Below, piece after piece: positions 57,449 through 64,000 of a stretch of DNA of 64,000 bases; position 1 is the stretch's first letter, and every line of letters begins with the position of its first letter. The DNA is from Aquamicrobium sp. (GTDB lineage: Bacteria > Pseudomonadota > Alphaproteobacteria > Rhizobiales > Rhizobiaceae). The DNA lies in assembly GCA_019739225.1 (NCBI GenBank), contig JAHHDT010000006.1, positions 377,823 through 441,822 on the forward strand, in the 5' to 3' direction. Position numbers and translations under genes: made by a program. Under the pieces are notes generated by a model. That model was not told the origin of the DNA and did not search any database. It saw nothing but the letters and a program-made list of their open reading frames with translations.

Positions 57449-59137
57449 TCAACGTTCTGCAAACAGTGCTTTCAGCCTTTCGACCTCAGATGGCTGCCAT
57501 CCTTCCGGCGCAGTCACCTCCAGCCAGGCGTCGATGTAGTGCTCGGGTGCATAGACATGGCCGTAGCCGATCGGCGTCGTGGTCGCCAGGCTCATGTCGA
57601 GCGCAAGCTGCAGCAGTGTCACGATCGGATACCAGCGAAGCTCGGTCGATACGTCAGGGCCGCGCGGCCCGCGCATCCAGGCCGGCTCGCGATAGATGGA
57701 AGTGGGGTCGAAGAAGGTGACGGGGTCGCTGGCATATTGCAGGTAGACGATGCGGATCGGCCCCCACTGCGCGCCCGGTCGCTGCTGCTGCATGCCTTGC
57801 TGGTTTGCGAAGCGGATCGCAGAGCCGTCACGGAAGCGTGGCAGCCAGGCGGGTGACTGCGGGTCGCGGCCGGCGGTGGCGGTGCGCCATGTCACGCTGG
57901 GGAAAGGCGGGCCGCTCCACAGAGCGCCCTGGAACGGATCGCCGACGATATCGAAGATGTTGAAGGAGAGGTCGGAGTTGAGCGCGCCAAGGCTCAATCC
58001 GTGCAGGTACAGCTTTGGCCGGCTGCCGGGCGGCAGGGTGGTCCAGTGATCGTAGACGGCGTTGAAGAGCGCTCGCGCGGTGTCGGCGCCGTAGCCGGGC
58101 TCGATCAGCAGCGACAGCCAGCTCGTCAGGTAGGAGTACTGTACCGCCACGCTGGCCACGTCGCCGCGATGCAGATATTCGAGCGTGTCCATCGCGGCCG
58201 GATCGACCCAGCCGGTGCCGGTGGGTGTCACGACGACGAGGGCGGAGCGCTCGAAGGCGCCGGTGCGCTTCAGTTCCTCAAGCGCGAGTGTTGTCCGCTC
58301 CTCGACGGTGTCGGCCGAGTTGAGGCCGACGAAGACCCGGATGGGCTCAAGTGCCTCCGGCCCCGCGAATGTCGCCAGATCGGATGCACCGGGACCGGTC
58401 GAGACGAACAGACGGCCGGCGCGGCCCAGTTCCTCCCAGCCGATCGGCGAGGCAGCACTGCCGGTCTTGAGCGGGTCGGCAGGTGGCGCGATATCGCTTT
58501 CGATCAGCGCGTCCAGCCGCTGAAACGAACTGTCGGCAAGACGCAGCCCGTAGCGCAGGAGCACGCCGTCGACCACCGACCAGAACAGCAGGATCACCAC
58601 CGCCGCGCCAAGCACGTTGGCGACGCGGCGCGGTATGTAGCGCTTGAGCCATTCGGAGACGAGATGCAGCGTCCACTTAAAGAGCCGCGCCAGCATTACG
58701 ATGACGATGAAGACGGCGAGGGCGATGACGCCGACTTCAAGCGGGCGCGAACGCTCGACGGGTTCGAGACCCATCAGTGCATGAATCGAATTCTGCCATT
58801 CCGATGCCCGCCACAGAAAGGCCAACGCGATGGCGATCGACAGCACCGCCGCTACGGCCTTGACCATCAGTTCAATTCGCGACGTCGGGAAGGGCAGCTC
58901 CAGATAGCCCCAGAGCCAGCGCGCAAACACGCCGATGCCGTAGCCTGCGGCGAAGGAGACGCCGGATAACACGCCCTGCAGCGCATAGTCGCGCGGCAGC
59001 AGGCTCGGCGTAAGGGATGCAGCGAAGAAGAGCGTGCCGAGCAGGAGACCCACGGTGCAGAACGACGCGCCCAGCGTGGTCAATCGGGCGTGGAACGCGG
59101 TAGCGACGGTTCTTGTGCTGGTGTCCGGTTCGGCCAT
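57449..59137 (-). CDS. Membrane-anchored alpha/beta-hydrolase family protein
   Basis: A 562-residue protein of the Abhydrolase_9 family. Five to six membrane helices occupy the N-terminal ~190 residues (TVGLLLGTLFFAASLTPSLLP; VLSIAIALAFLWRAS; VLGAAVVILLFWSVVD). The catalytic domain follows with the nucleophile elbow in LHGLSLGALNS (G-L-S-L-G). RIVYLQYASDPVTFFDP and the late GHVYAPEHYIDAWLEVT probably hold the acid and His. The reaction is unknown. It starts MAEPDTSTRTVATAF; an upstream start is possible. Confidence 0.85.
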   Translation of the reverse strand: MAEPDTSTRTVATAFHARLTTLGASFCTVGLLLGTLFFAASLTPSLLPRDYALQGVLSGVSFAAGYGIGVFARWLWGYLELPFPTSRIELMVKAVAAVLSIAIALAFLWRASEWQNSIHALMGLEPVERSRPLEVGVIALAVFIVIVMLARLFKWTLHLVSEWLKRYIPRRVANVLGAAVVILLFWSVVDGVLLRYGLRLADSSFQRLDALIESDIAPPADPLKTGSAASPIGWEELGRAGRLFVSTGPGASDLATFAGPEALEPIRVFVGLNSADTVEERTTLALEELKRTGAFERSALVVVTPTGTGWVDPAAMDTLEYLHRGDVASVAVQYSYLTSWLSLLIEPGYGADTARALFNAVYDHWTTLPPGSRPKLYLHGLSLGALNSDLSFNIFDIVGDPFQGALWSGPPFPSVTWRTATAGRDPQSPAWLPRFRDGSAIRFANQQGMQQQRPGAQWGPIRIVYLQYASDPVTFFDPTSIYREPAWMRGPRGPDVSTELRWYPIVTLLQLALDMSLATTTPIGYGHVYAPEHYIDAWLEVTAPEGWQPSEVERLKALFAER

Positions 59138-59210
59138 ACGACCATTTAAACCCCGGGATTGCTCTTTCCTAGAGCGATTGGCCGAGGACGATGTCGCAGG
59201 CCGGCGCGAC

Positions 59211-60242
59211 TCAGGCTTGCTGGAGCTGATAATAGTCCATGTACCAGTCGACGAAGGCGCGGATGCCGTCCTCGATCGACGTGCGTGGTGCAAAGCCGAT
59301 CGCCTCCGCAAGATCGTCGACATCGGCATAGGTTGCGTAAACGTCGCCGGGCTGCATCGGCAGCATTCGTTTGATGGCGCGCCGGCCGACGGCGTTCTCG
59401 ATGACGGCTATGAAATGCTTAAGCGGCACCGGCGTGTGGTTGCCGATGTTGTAGACCCGGTGGGGCGCGGGCGTCATGCCCGGAGCATCTCGCGCCGGCT
59501 GAGGCGGCCGGCCGACGAGGGCTACGATGGCGTCGACGACGTCGTCGACATAGGTGAAGTCGCGTTCCATCCGGCCTTCGTTAAAGACGTCTATCGGTTC
59601 TCCGGCGGCGATCTTACGGGTGAAGGAGAAATAGGCCATGTCCGGCCTCCCCCATGGCCCGTAGACCGTGAAGAAGCGCAGGCCGGTGGCTGGAATCGCG
59701 AACAGGTGCGAATAGGCATGCGCCATGAGCTCGTTGGCGCGTTTCGTCGCTCCGTAGAGCGAAACCGGATGATCGGCCTTGTCCGCTTCGGAGAAGGGCA
59801 GCTTGGTGTTGGCGCCATAGACCGAGCTCGACGAAGCGTAGATCAGGTGCTCGACGGGATGCTCGCGGCAGGCTTCCAGAACGTTGAGAAAGCCGGTCAG
59901 GTTGGCGCTGGCATAGGCTTGCGGGTTGGTCAGCGAATAACGAACGCCGGCCTGGGCCGCCAGATGAATGACGGCATCGGGCTTGAACGCCGCCATTTCC
60001 CGCATCAGGCCGGCTGAATCGGCGATGTCGAGCCTGGCAAAGGCGAAGCCGGGCCGCTCAAGGCGATCCAGCCGCGCCTGCTTGAGCGAAACGTCGTAAT
60101 AGTCGTTGAGATTGTCGATGCCGAGCACCTGGACGCCGGCGTCGAGCAATCTGCCTGCGACATGGAAGCCGATGAAGCCGGCCGCGCCGGTCACGAGAAT
60201 GCGTCGGCCGCGAAGCGCCGCCGGCTGTATGTCTGCATTCAT
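59211..60242 (-). CDS. NAD-dependent epimerase, UDP-glucuronate 4-epimerase-like
   Basis: A 343-residue short-chain epimerase. NAD motif is VTGAAGFIGFHVAGRL. The catalytic triad shows in YASSSSVYG and LYGATKRANELMAH (YxxxK). FFTVYGPWGRPDMAYF and TYVDDVVDAI mark the UDP-glucuronate 4-epimerase group (LpsL/RkpM-like), which makes UDP-galacturonate. It overlaps the ugd stop by 4 bp, and the dehydrogenase supplies its substrate, which supports the call. Confidence 0.9.
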   Translation of the reverse strand: MNADIQPAALRGRRILVTGAAGFIGFHVAGRLLDAGVQVLGIDNLNDYYDVSLKQARLDRLERPGFAFARLDIADSAGLMREMAAFKPDAVIHLAAQAGVRYSLTNPQAYASANLTGFLNVLEACREHPVEHLIYASSSSVYGANTKLPFSEADKADHPVSLYGATKRANELMAHAYSHLFAIPATGLRFFTVYGPWGRPDMAYFSFTRKIAAGEPIDVFNEGRMERDFTYVDDVVDAIVALVGRPPQPARDAPGMTPAPHRVYNIGNHTPVPLKHFIAVIENAVGRRAIKRMLPMQPGDVYATYADVDDLAEAIGFAPRTSIEDGIRAFVDWYMDYYQLQQA

Positions 60243-61597
60243 TCAGCCGCTATCCCCATACCCTCGCCAATTTGACCGTAGGCCGTCGGGTCCGCCGGGC
60301 GGCCGACGCCGACATAGGTGAAGCCATGCCGCTTCACTTCGTCGGGTGGATAGACGTTGCGCAGGTCCACGAGCACGGGGGTACGTAAAAGCGCACGCAG
60401 GCGCGACAGGTCAAGTGCACGGAAAGCCTCCCACTCCGTGACTATGACGATCGCATCGGCGCCGTCCGCACAGCTATAGGCATCGGCGAAATAGGTGACG
60501 TCGGACAGGAGTTCTCGCGCCTGGCTTTCACCTTCGGGGTCGTGCGCGTGCACGATCGCGCCGCCATCCTGCAAGGCGCGGATGATCGAGAGGGAAGGCG
60601 CCTCGCGCATGTCGTCGGTATTGGGCTTGAAGGTAAGGCCCAGTACGGCGATGCGCTTGCCGCGCACCGAGCCGCCGCATGCGGTGACCACCTTGCGCGC
60701 CATGGCCCGCTTGCGCTGGTCGTTGACAGCAACGACGGCCTCCACGACCCGCATCGCGACGCCATGGTCGTTGGCGCTTTTGACCAAAGCGAGCGTGTCC
60801 TTGGGGAAACACGAGCCGCCATAGCCCGGCCCAGCATGAAGGAATTTCGGCCCGATGCGCTTGTCCAGACCGATGCCGCGCGCCACGTCCGACACATTGG
60901 CGCCGACCTGCTCGCAGAGATCGGCAATCTCGTTGATGAAGGTGATCTTGGTGGCCAGAAACGCGTTGGCTGCGTATTTTGTTACCTCCGCCGTCGGTCG
61001 TGACACGAAAACGAGTGGTGCTGCATTGAGGTAGAGCGGTCGGTAGACCTCGCCCATGACTGCCCGGGCGCGCGCATCGTCGGTGCCGATGACAATCCTG
61101 TCCGGCCGCTTGAAATCGTCGATGGCCGCACCCTCGCGCAGAAATTCCGGATTGGAGACGACGGCGATCGGTGCTTCGGGGCGAAGCTCGCGGACGATTC
61201 GCTCGATCTCGTCGCCGGTGCCGACGGGCACCGTCGACTTGGTCGCGATGACGCCATCGTCGGCCATCAGCGGGACGATCTCGCGCACCGCGGCGTATAC
61301 GAAGGAGAGGTCGGCGAAGCCGTCGCCGCGCCGCGACGGTGTGCCGACGGCCAGGAAGACCACGTCTGCGCCGGGAACGGCCGATGACGCGTCAGCCGTG
61401 AAGGACAGCCGACCGGCACGCACGTTGCGCTCGACGAGGTCCGCCAGGCCCGGTTCAAAGATCGGAATGCGCGCCTGTCGCAGCGCGGCGATCTTGCTTT
61501 CGTCCTTGTCGACGCAGATGACGTTGTGGCCGAAATCGGAAAAGCAGGCTCCGGAGACGAGGCCGACATACCCCGCGCCGATCATCACGATCTGCAT
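60239..61597 (-). CDS. ugd: UDP-glucose 6-dehydrogenase
   Basis: A 452-residue enzyme oxidising UDP-glucose to UDP-glucuronate. The start is MQIVMIGAGYVGLVSG, preceded by GGAGGG. The catalytic cysteine is in GYGGSCFPKDTLAL, with NPEFLREGAA and LGLTFKPNTDDMREAP as family landmarks. Co-transcribed with the epimerase, giving UDP-glucuronate and UDP-galacturonate for surface polysaccharides. Normal length. Confidence 0.95.
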   Translation of the reverse strand: MQIVMIGAGYVGLVSGACFSDFGHNVICVDKDESKIAALRQARIPIFEPGLADLVERNVRAGRLSFTADASSAVPGADVVFLAVGTPSRRGDGFADLSFVYAAVREIVPLMADDGVIATKSTVPVGTGDEIERIVRELRPEAPIAVVSNPEFLREGAAIDDFKRPDRIVIGTDDARARAVMGEVYRPLYLNAAPLVFVSRPTAEVTKYAANAFLATKITFINEIADLCEQVGANVSDVARGIGLDKRIGPKFLHAGPGYGGSCFPKDTLALVKSANDHGVAMRVVEAVVAVNDQRKRAMARKVVTACGGSVRGKRIAVLGLTFKPNTDDMREAPSLSIIRALQDGGAIVHAHDPEGESQARELLSDVTYFADAYSCADGADAIVIVTEWEAFRALDLSRLRALLRTPVLVDLRNVYPPDEVKRHGFTYVGVGRPADPTAYGQIGEGMGIAAE

Positions 61598-61881
61598 CCA
61601 TTCCCTCCTGGCGTCTCCACCGGGCAAAACCCGGCGCGGCAGTCGTTGCTCAGTCAGCCATCCGAGCCGAGCGACAGACAAGCCGACCATCCTGATGCGT
61701 CAGGTGATTAAAGCGGCAACGGATCAGCCTTCCGCATGATGCCTTCAGGCGATAGTCGATGCGGACGAAACTTCGATGACAGGCGAAGCCGGCGCATGGA
61801 TCACACGCGCCGGCTCACAGGAAACGAGGGGATTGTGTGTCGAGGCTGAGGGGTGGCCCCGGAAAAAGGAGGTGGGCCCGA
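61598..61881. other. Gene-free stretch with an 8-bp palindrome
   Basis: 284 bp between ugd and the ABC permease gene. It contains an 8-bp perfect stem (61788-61795 with 61807-61814) with an 11-nt loop, possibly ending the leftward ABC transcript, but without a T run. Otherwise no gene or recognised site. Confidence 0.5.
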
Positions 61882-62649
61882 TCAGCCTTCGACAGCCGGC
61901 GCAGCGCTGGCGCGGCTTTCATGCCAGCCGAGAAGGCGGCGTTCGGCAGCACCCAGCGCGACGTAGAGCAGGTAACCGATCAACGAAAGGAGTATGACGG
62001 CGACGAGCACGAGCGCTACATCCGCCGTTTCCTGGCCGAGGCTGAGCAGATAGCCGAGGCCGGCGCGCGCGCCCATCAGCTCGCCGATCACCGCGGCCGT
62101 GACGGCGAGCGTGACACCGACCTTCATGCCGGCGAAAAGGAGCGGCAGCGACTGGGGAAGCTCTATGCGCCACAGGCGCTGGAATGCGTTCATCTTGAGG
62201 ATGCGGGCAAGCGCGCCGTAGTTCGGATCGATCGAGCGCAGCGCGCTCAGCATGTTCGACAGAACCGGAAAGAAGCTGACGATGGCGACAAGCACGACCT
62301 TCGGCGTCGCGCCGAGGCCGAGCCACAGCAGCAGCAGCGGCGCGATCGCGATCTTGGGCGCGGTCTGGATGAAGATGATCAGCGGGTTGAGGACCACTTC
62401 CACCATCGGGAAACGCGTGAACAGGACCGCCGCGGCGACGCCCACCACCGTACCGATAACGAAACCGACGATGATCTCCATCACGGTTACCGGCACATGG
62501 CCGAAAAGACCTGCCTGCGTGGTCAGGAACCAGAATTTCTCGGCCAGTTCCAGAGGCGAGGGAACCAGATAGGATGGCACGTCGAACAGCACGACCAGCC
62601 CCCACCAGGCAAGGATGAAGCCTGCGAGCGACAGCAGCGTACGGATCAT
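61882..62649 (-). CDS. ABC transporter permease (NitT/TauT/SsuC-type)
   Basis: A 255-residue permease with six hydrophobic segments. It starts MIRTLLSLAGFILAWWGLVV. The EAA loop region is seen in RILKMNAFQRLWRIELPQSLPLLFAGMK, and PAPKIAIAPLLLLWLG-like motif PKIAIAPLLLLWLGLG is typical of the nitrate/sulfonate/pyrimidine-precursor group. Its partner binding protein is upstream; the ATPase is not in the window and is presumably beyond the edge. The substrate is unknown, but the phosphorylase gene suggests nucleobase-related uptake. Confidence 0.88.
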   Translation of the reverse strand: MIRTLLSLAGFILAWWGLVVLFDVPSYLVPSPLELAEKFWFLTTQAGLFGHVPVTVMEIIVGFVIGTVVGVAAAVLFTRFPMVEVVLNPLIIFIQTAPKIAIAPLLLLWLGLGATPKVVLVAIVSFFPVLSNMLSALRSIDPNYGALARILKMNAFQRLWRIELPQSLPLLFAGMKVGVTLAVTAAVIGELMGARAGLGYLLSLGQETADVALVLVAVILLSLIGYLLYVALGAAERRLLGWHESRASAAPAVEG

Positions 62650-62667
62650 GACGTGTTCCTCAGAAAG

Positions 62668-62691
62668 AGGACCCCGGCGAGCCGGGGTCCG
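62668..62691 (-). terminator. Intercistronic hairpin between binding protein and permease genes
   Basis: A perfect 9-bp GC stem (62669-62677 with 62682-62690) with a 4-nt loop, between the two genes of the ABC operon. On the minus strand it is followed by TCTTTCTG. It probably gives excess of the binding protein over the permease. Confidence 0.7.
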
Positions 62692-62700
62692 GTTCGCGGA

Positions 62701-63705
62701 TCAGAGTTCGGACGGCTTTTCGACGACGAGGTCGGCAGCGTCGAACTTCTCGGGGATCGCCTCATATTCGAGGGCGGTGTCGATGGTCGTCTGCCAGGAT
62801 TCGAGATTGCCGTAGCCAAAGCCGTTGGCTCTGGTGTCGTCGCTCTGCCACAGCGTCTTGACGAACACCTCGTTGATGATCTCGGTGACGATCTCTTCCT
62901 GGCCGGCGAAGGTCGGCGAATATTCCTTGATCGCCATCGCGACCTCAGCGGCGACGTCACCTTCGACGATGTGCTTAAGCGCCTTGTCGAGGGCGGTGAT
63001 GAAGGCCTTCACCTGCTCGGTGTTGGAAGCGAGATAGCTTTCGGAGGTGACGAGCACGTTGCCCTTGGAAGGCAGGTAGTCGTCCGACGCGATCATGCCG
63101 ACATCGACGCCTTCGGCCTGCAGGGCGTAGTAGCGCAGCATGGAGAAGACGATGGCGTCGACCTGGTCGGACTTGAGCGCGTCGAGGATCGCGCCGGTGC
63201 CGACGATCTCGACGTTCACGTCGTCGATCGACTTGCCTGCCTGCGCCATCATCACCTGAAGCTGGATGTAGTTCGGGCTGCCGTAGCTGGTGACGGCGAC
63301 CTTCTTGCCTTCGAGGTCGGCGGGAGACTCGATGCCGCTAGACGTCTTGAAGAGCACGGCGCCGATGCCGCGCTGATAGGTCGAATGAACAACCTTGACC
63401 GGCAGGCCGTTGGCGCGGGCGGAAATCACCGCGTCGCCGTTGGGGAAGCCGAACTGGACGTTGCCGGCCGCGATGTTGTTGAGGATGTCGGCGGCGTTTG
63501 CATAAAGGAACTCGACCTCGAGGCCCGCTTCCTTGAAGTAGCCATAGTGGTCCGCGACGAACATCGGCAGGTAGTATGGCACTGCCGCGCCGTCGATCTG
63601 GATCGTCACCTTCTCCTGGGCCTGCGCGGCGCCGAGGCCGAGCGCAAGCCCGGCGGCGACGAGCGCGCCCCTTGCGAATGCGTTGATTGTCGAAAACAGT
63701 TTCAT
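62701..63705 (-). CDS. ABC transporter substrate-binding protein (NMT1/THI5-like)
   Basis: A 334-residue periplasmic protein with signal peptide (INAFARGALVAAGLALGLGAAQAQ). The start is the ATG after GAGGAGAATTGAA. It has the SsuA/THI5-like pattern: VADHYGYFKEAGLEVEFLYAN, GNVQFGFPNGDAVISARANG, DLEGKKVAVTSYGSPNY. Substrates in this family include sulfonates, nitrate and pyrimidine precursors. Neighbouring nucleoside phosphorylase hints at nucleobase or precursor import. Confidence 0.9.
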   Translation of the reverse strand: MKLFSTINAFARGALVAAGLALGLGAAQAQEKVTIQIDGAAVPYYLPMFVADHYGYFKEAGLEVEFLYANAADILNNIAAGNVQFGFPNGDAVISARANGLPVKVVHSTYQRGIGAVLFKTSSGIESPADLEGKKVAVTSYGSPNYIQLQVMMAQAGKSIDDVNVEIVGTGAILDALKSDQVDAIVFSMLRYYALQAEGVDVGMIASDDYLPSKGNVLVTSESYLASNTEQVKAFITALDKALKHIVEGDVAAEVAMAIKEYSPTFAGQEEIVTEIINEVFVKTLWQSDDTRANGFGYGNLESWQTTIDTALEYEAIPEKFDAADLVVEKPSEL

Positions 63706-63739
63706 TTCAATTCTCCTCTGGTCCTTTGCATTCAAGCTT

Positions 63740-64000
63740 CTATCGTCCGGCAACCGCGCGGGCGGCTGCCATTGCACCCAGACGCAGCAGGTCGCGCTGC
63801 GTCTTGTCGTAGTCTTCGAGCCAGCCGTCGCTGAGGCGGTGGGCATGGACGGCAAGCACCGCGCCCGCCCGCAGGCCCAGCGCATGGCCGGCAGCAAGCA
63901 CGATCTCGGCTTCCATCTCGATGCCTTCTGCGCCGCGCGCGGCGAGCTGGTCGAGGATCGCGGGCGTGCCGTCGCCATGGGGCCGATCCGGCCGTCCCTG
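63740..64000 (-). CDS. Nucleoside/uridine phosphorylase (5' truncated)
   Basis: The C-terminal 86 residues of a minus-strand gene whose start is outside the window. GIEMEAEIVLAAGHALGLRAGAVLAVHAHR is the family's substrate-binding loop, with the conserved Glu-Met-Glu that holds ribose. It ends in RAVAGR with a TAG stop. The family cleaves uridine or purine nucleosides with phosphate. It lies 35 bp upstream of the binding protein gene and is likely co-transcribed with the ABC transporter. Confidence 0.8.
   Translation of the reverse strand, partial: QGRPDRPHGDGTPAILDQLAARGAEGIEMEAEIVLAAGHALGLRAGAVLAVHAHRLSDGWLEDYDKTQRDLLRLGAMAAARAVAGR

Overview
The window is about 64 kb of GC-rich chromosome from an alphaproteobacterium, most likely of the Hyphomicrobiales (Rhizobiales; Phyllobacteriaceae/Mesorhizobium-like). 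The inference rests on gene content and order: fixGHIS followed by a Shemin-type 5-aminolevulinate synthase; hemC-hemD-mitofilin-hemY in one operon; ftsK-lolA-xth; a CenR-like response regulator; glnK-amtB; and the ccmABCDG set next to acnA. Genes are densely packed with many 4-bp ATGA/GTGA start-stop overlaps. No tRNA, rRNA, insertion sequence, prophage or CRISPR array was seen.

Layout. 1-5358: cbb3 oxidase assembly (ccoG, fixH, fixI, ccoS) then hemA. 5476-13022: an MFS exporter, then a leftward tetrapyrrole operon (hemC, hemD, Mic60-like protein, hemY, TerB-like protein, glutamine amidotransferase). 13022-16512: rightward tsaD, gpsA, YciI, EVE-domain protein and a methyltransferase, ended by a perfect 46-bp inverted repeat. 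16720-22952: envelope and cell-cycle genes (L,D-transpeptidase, CenR-like regulator, cNMP-binding protein, xth, lolA, ftsK). 23104-25029: the nitrogen-sensing glnK-amtB operon with a strong terminator and a near-consensus sigma-54 promoter. 25149-31121: metabolic and stress genes (tesB, ubiquinone hydroxylase, YciI-like, YbaK, OsmC, leucine-dehydrogenase-like) with a decayed fragment of the ubiquinone hydroxylase gene. 31207-37274: cytochrome c maturation (ccmA, B, C, D, G) and divergent aconitase acnA, with an Irr/ICE-like dyad between them and a 54-bp inverted repeat splitting ccmA from ccmB. 37275-40246: cupin, ceramidase-like, DUF1223 and DUF2794 proteins, plus a gene-free stretch with a leftward terminator.

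40251-46185 is a cobalamin-riboswitch-led operon: TonB receptor, periplasmic binding protein, permease, ATPase, and a last gene of unknown function. 46221-54378 is a surface-polysaccharide region (wecB, an ABC-2 exporter, glycosyltransferases, galE). A TRAP transporter (54488-57339) and a membrane alpha/beta hydrolase (57449-59137) separate it from a UDP-glucuronate epimerase and UDP-glucose dehydrogenase pair (59211-61597). The window ends in an ABC uptake operon and a truncated nucleoside-phosphorylase gene.

Most of the window is core genome. The items most worth a second look are the unassigned last gene of the B12 operon, the two long inverted repeats, the orphan leftward terminator, the ubiH fragment, and the candidate ICE and sigma-54 sites.
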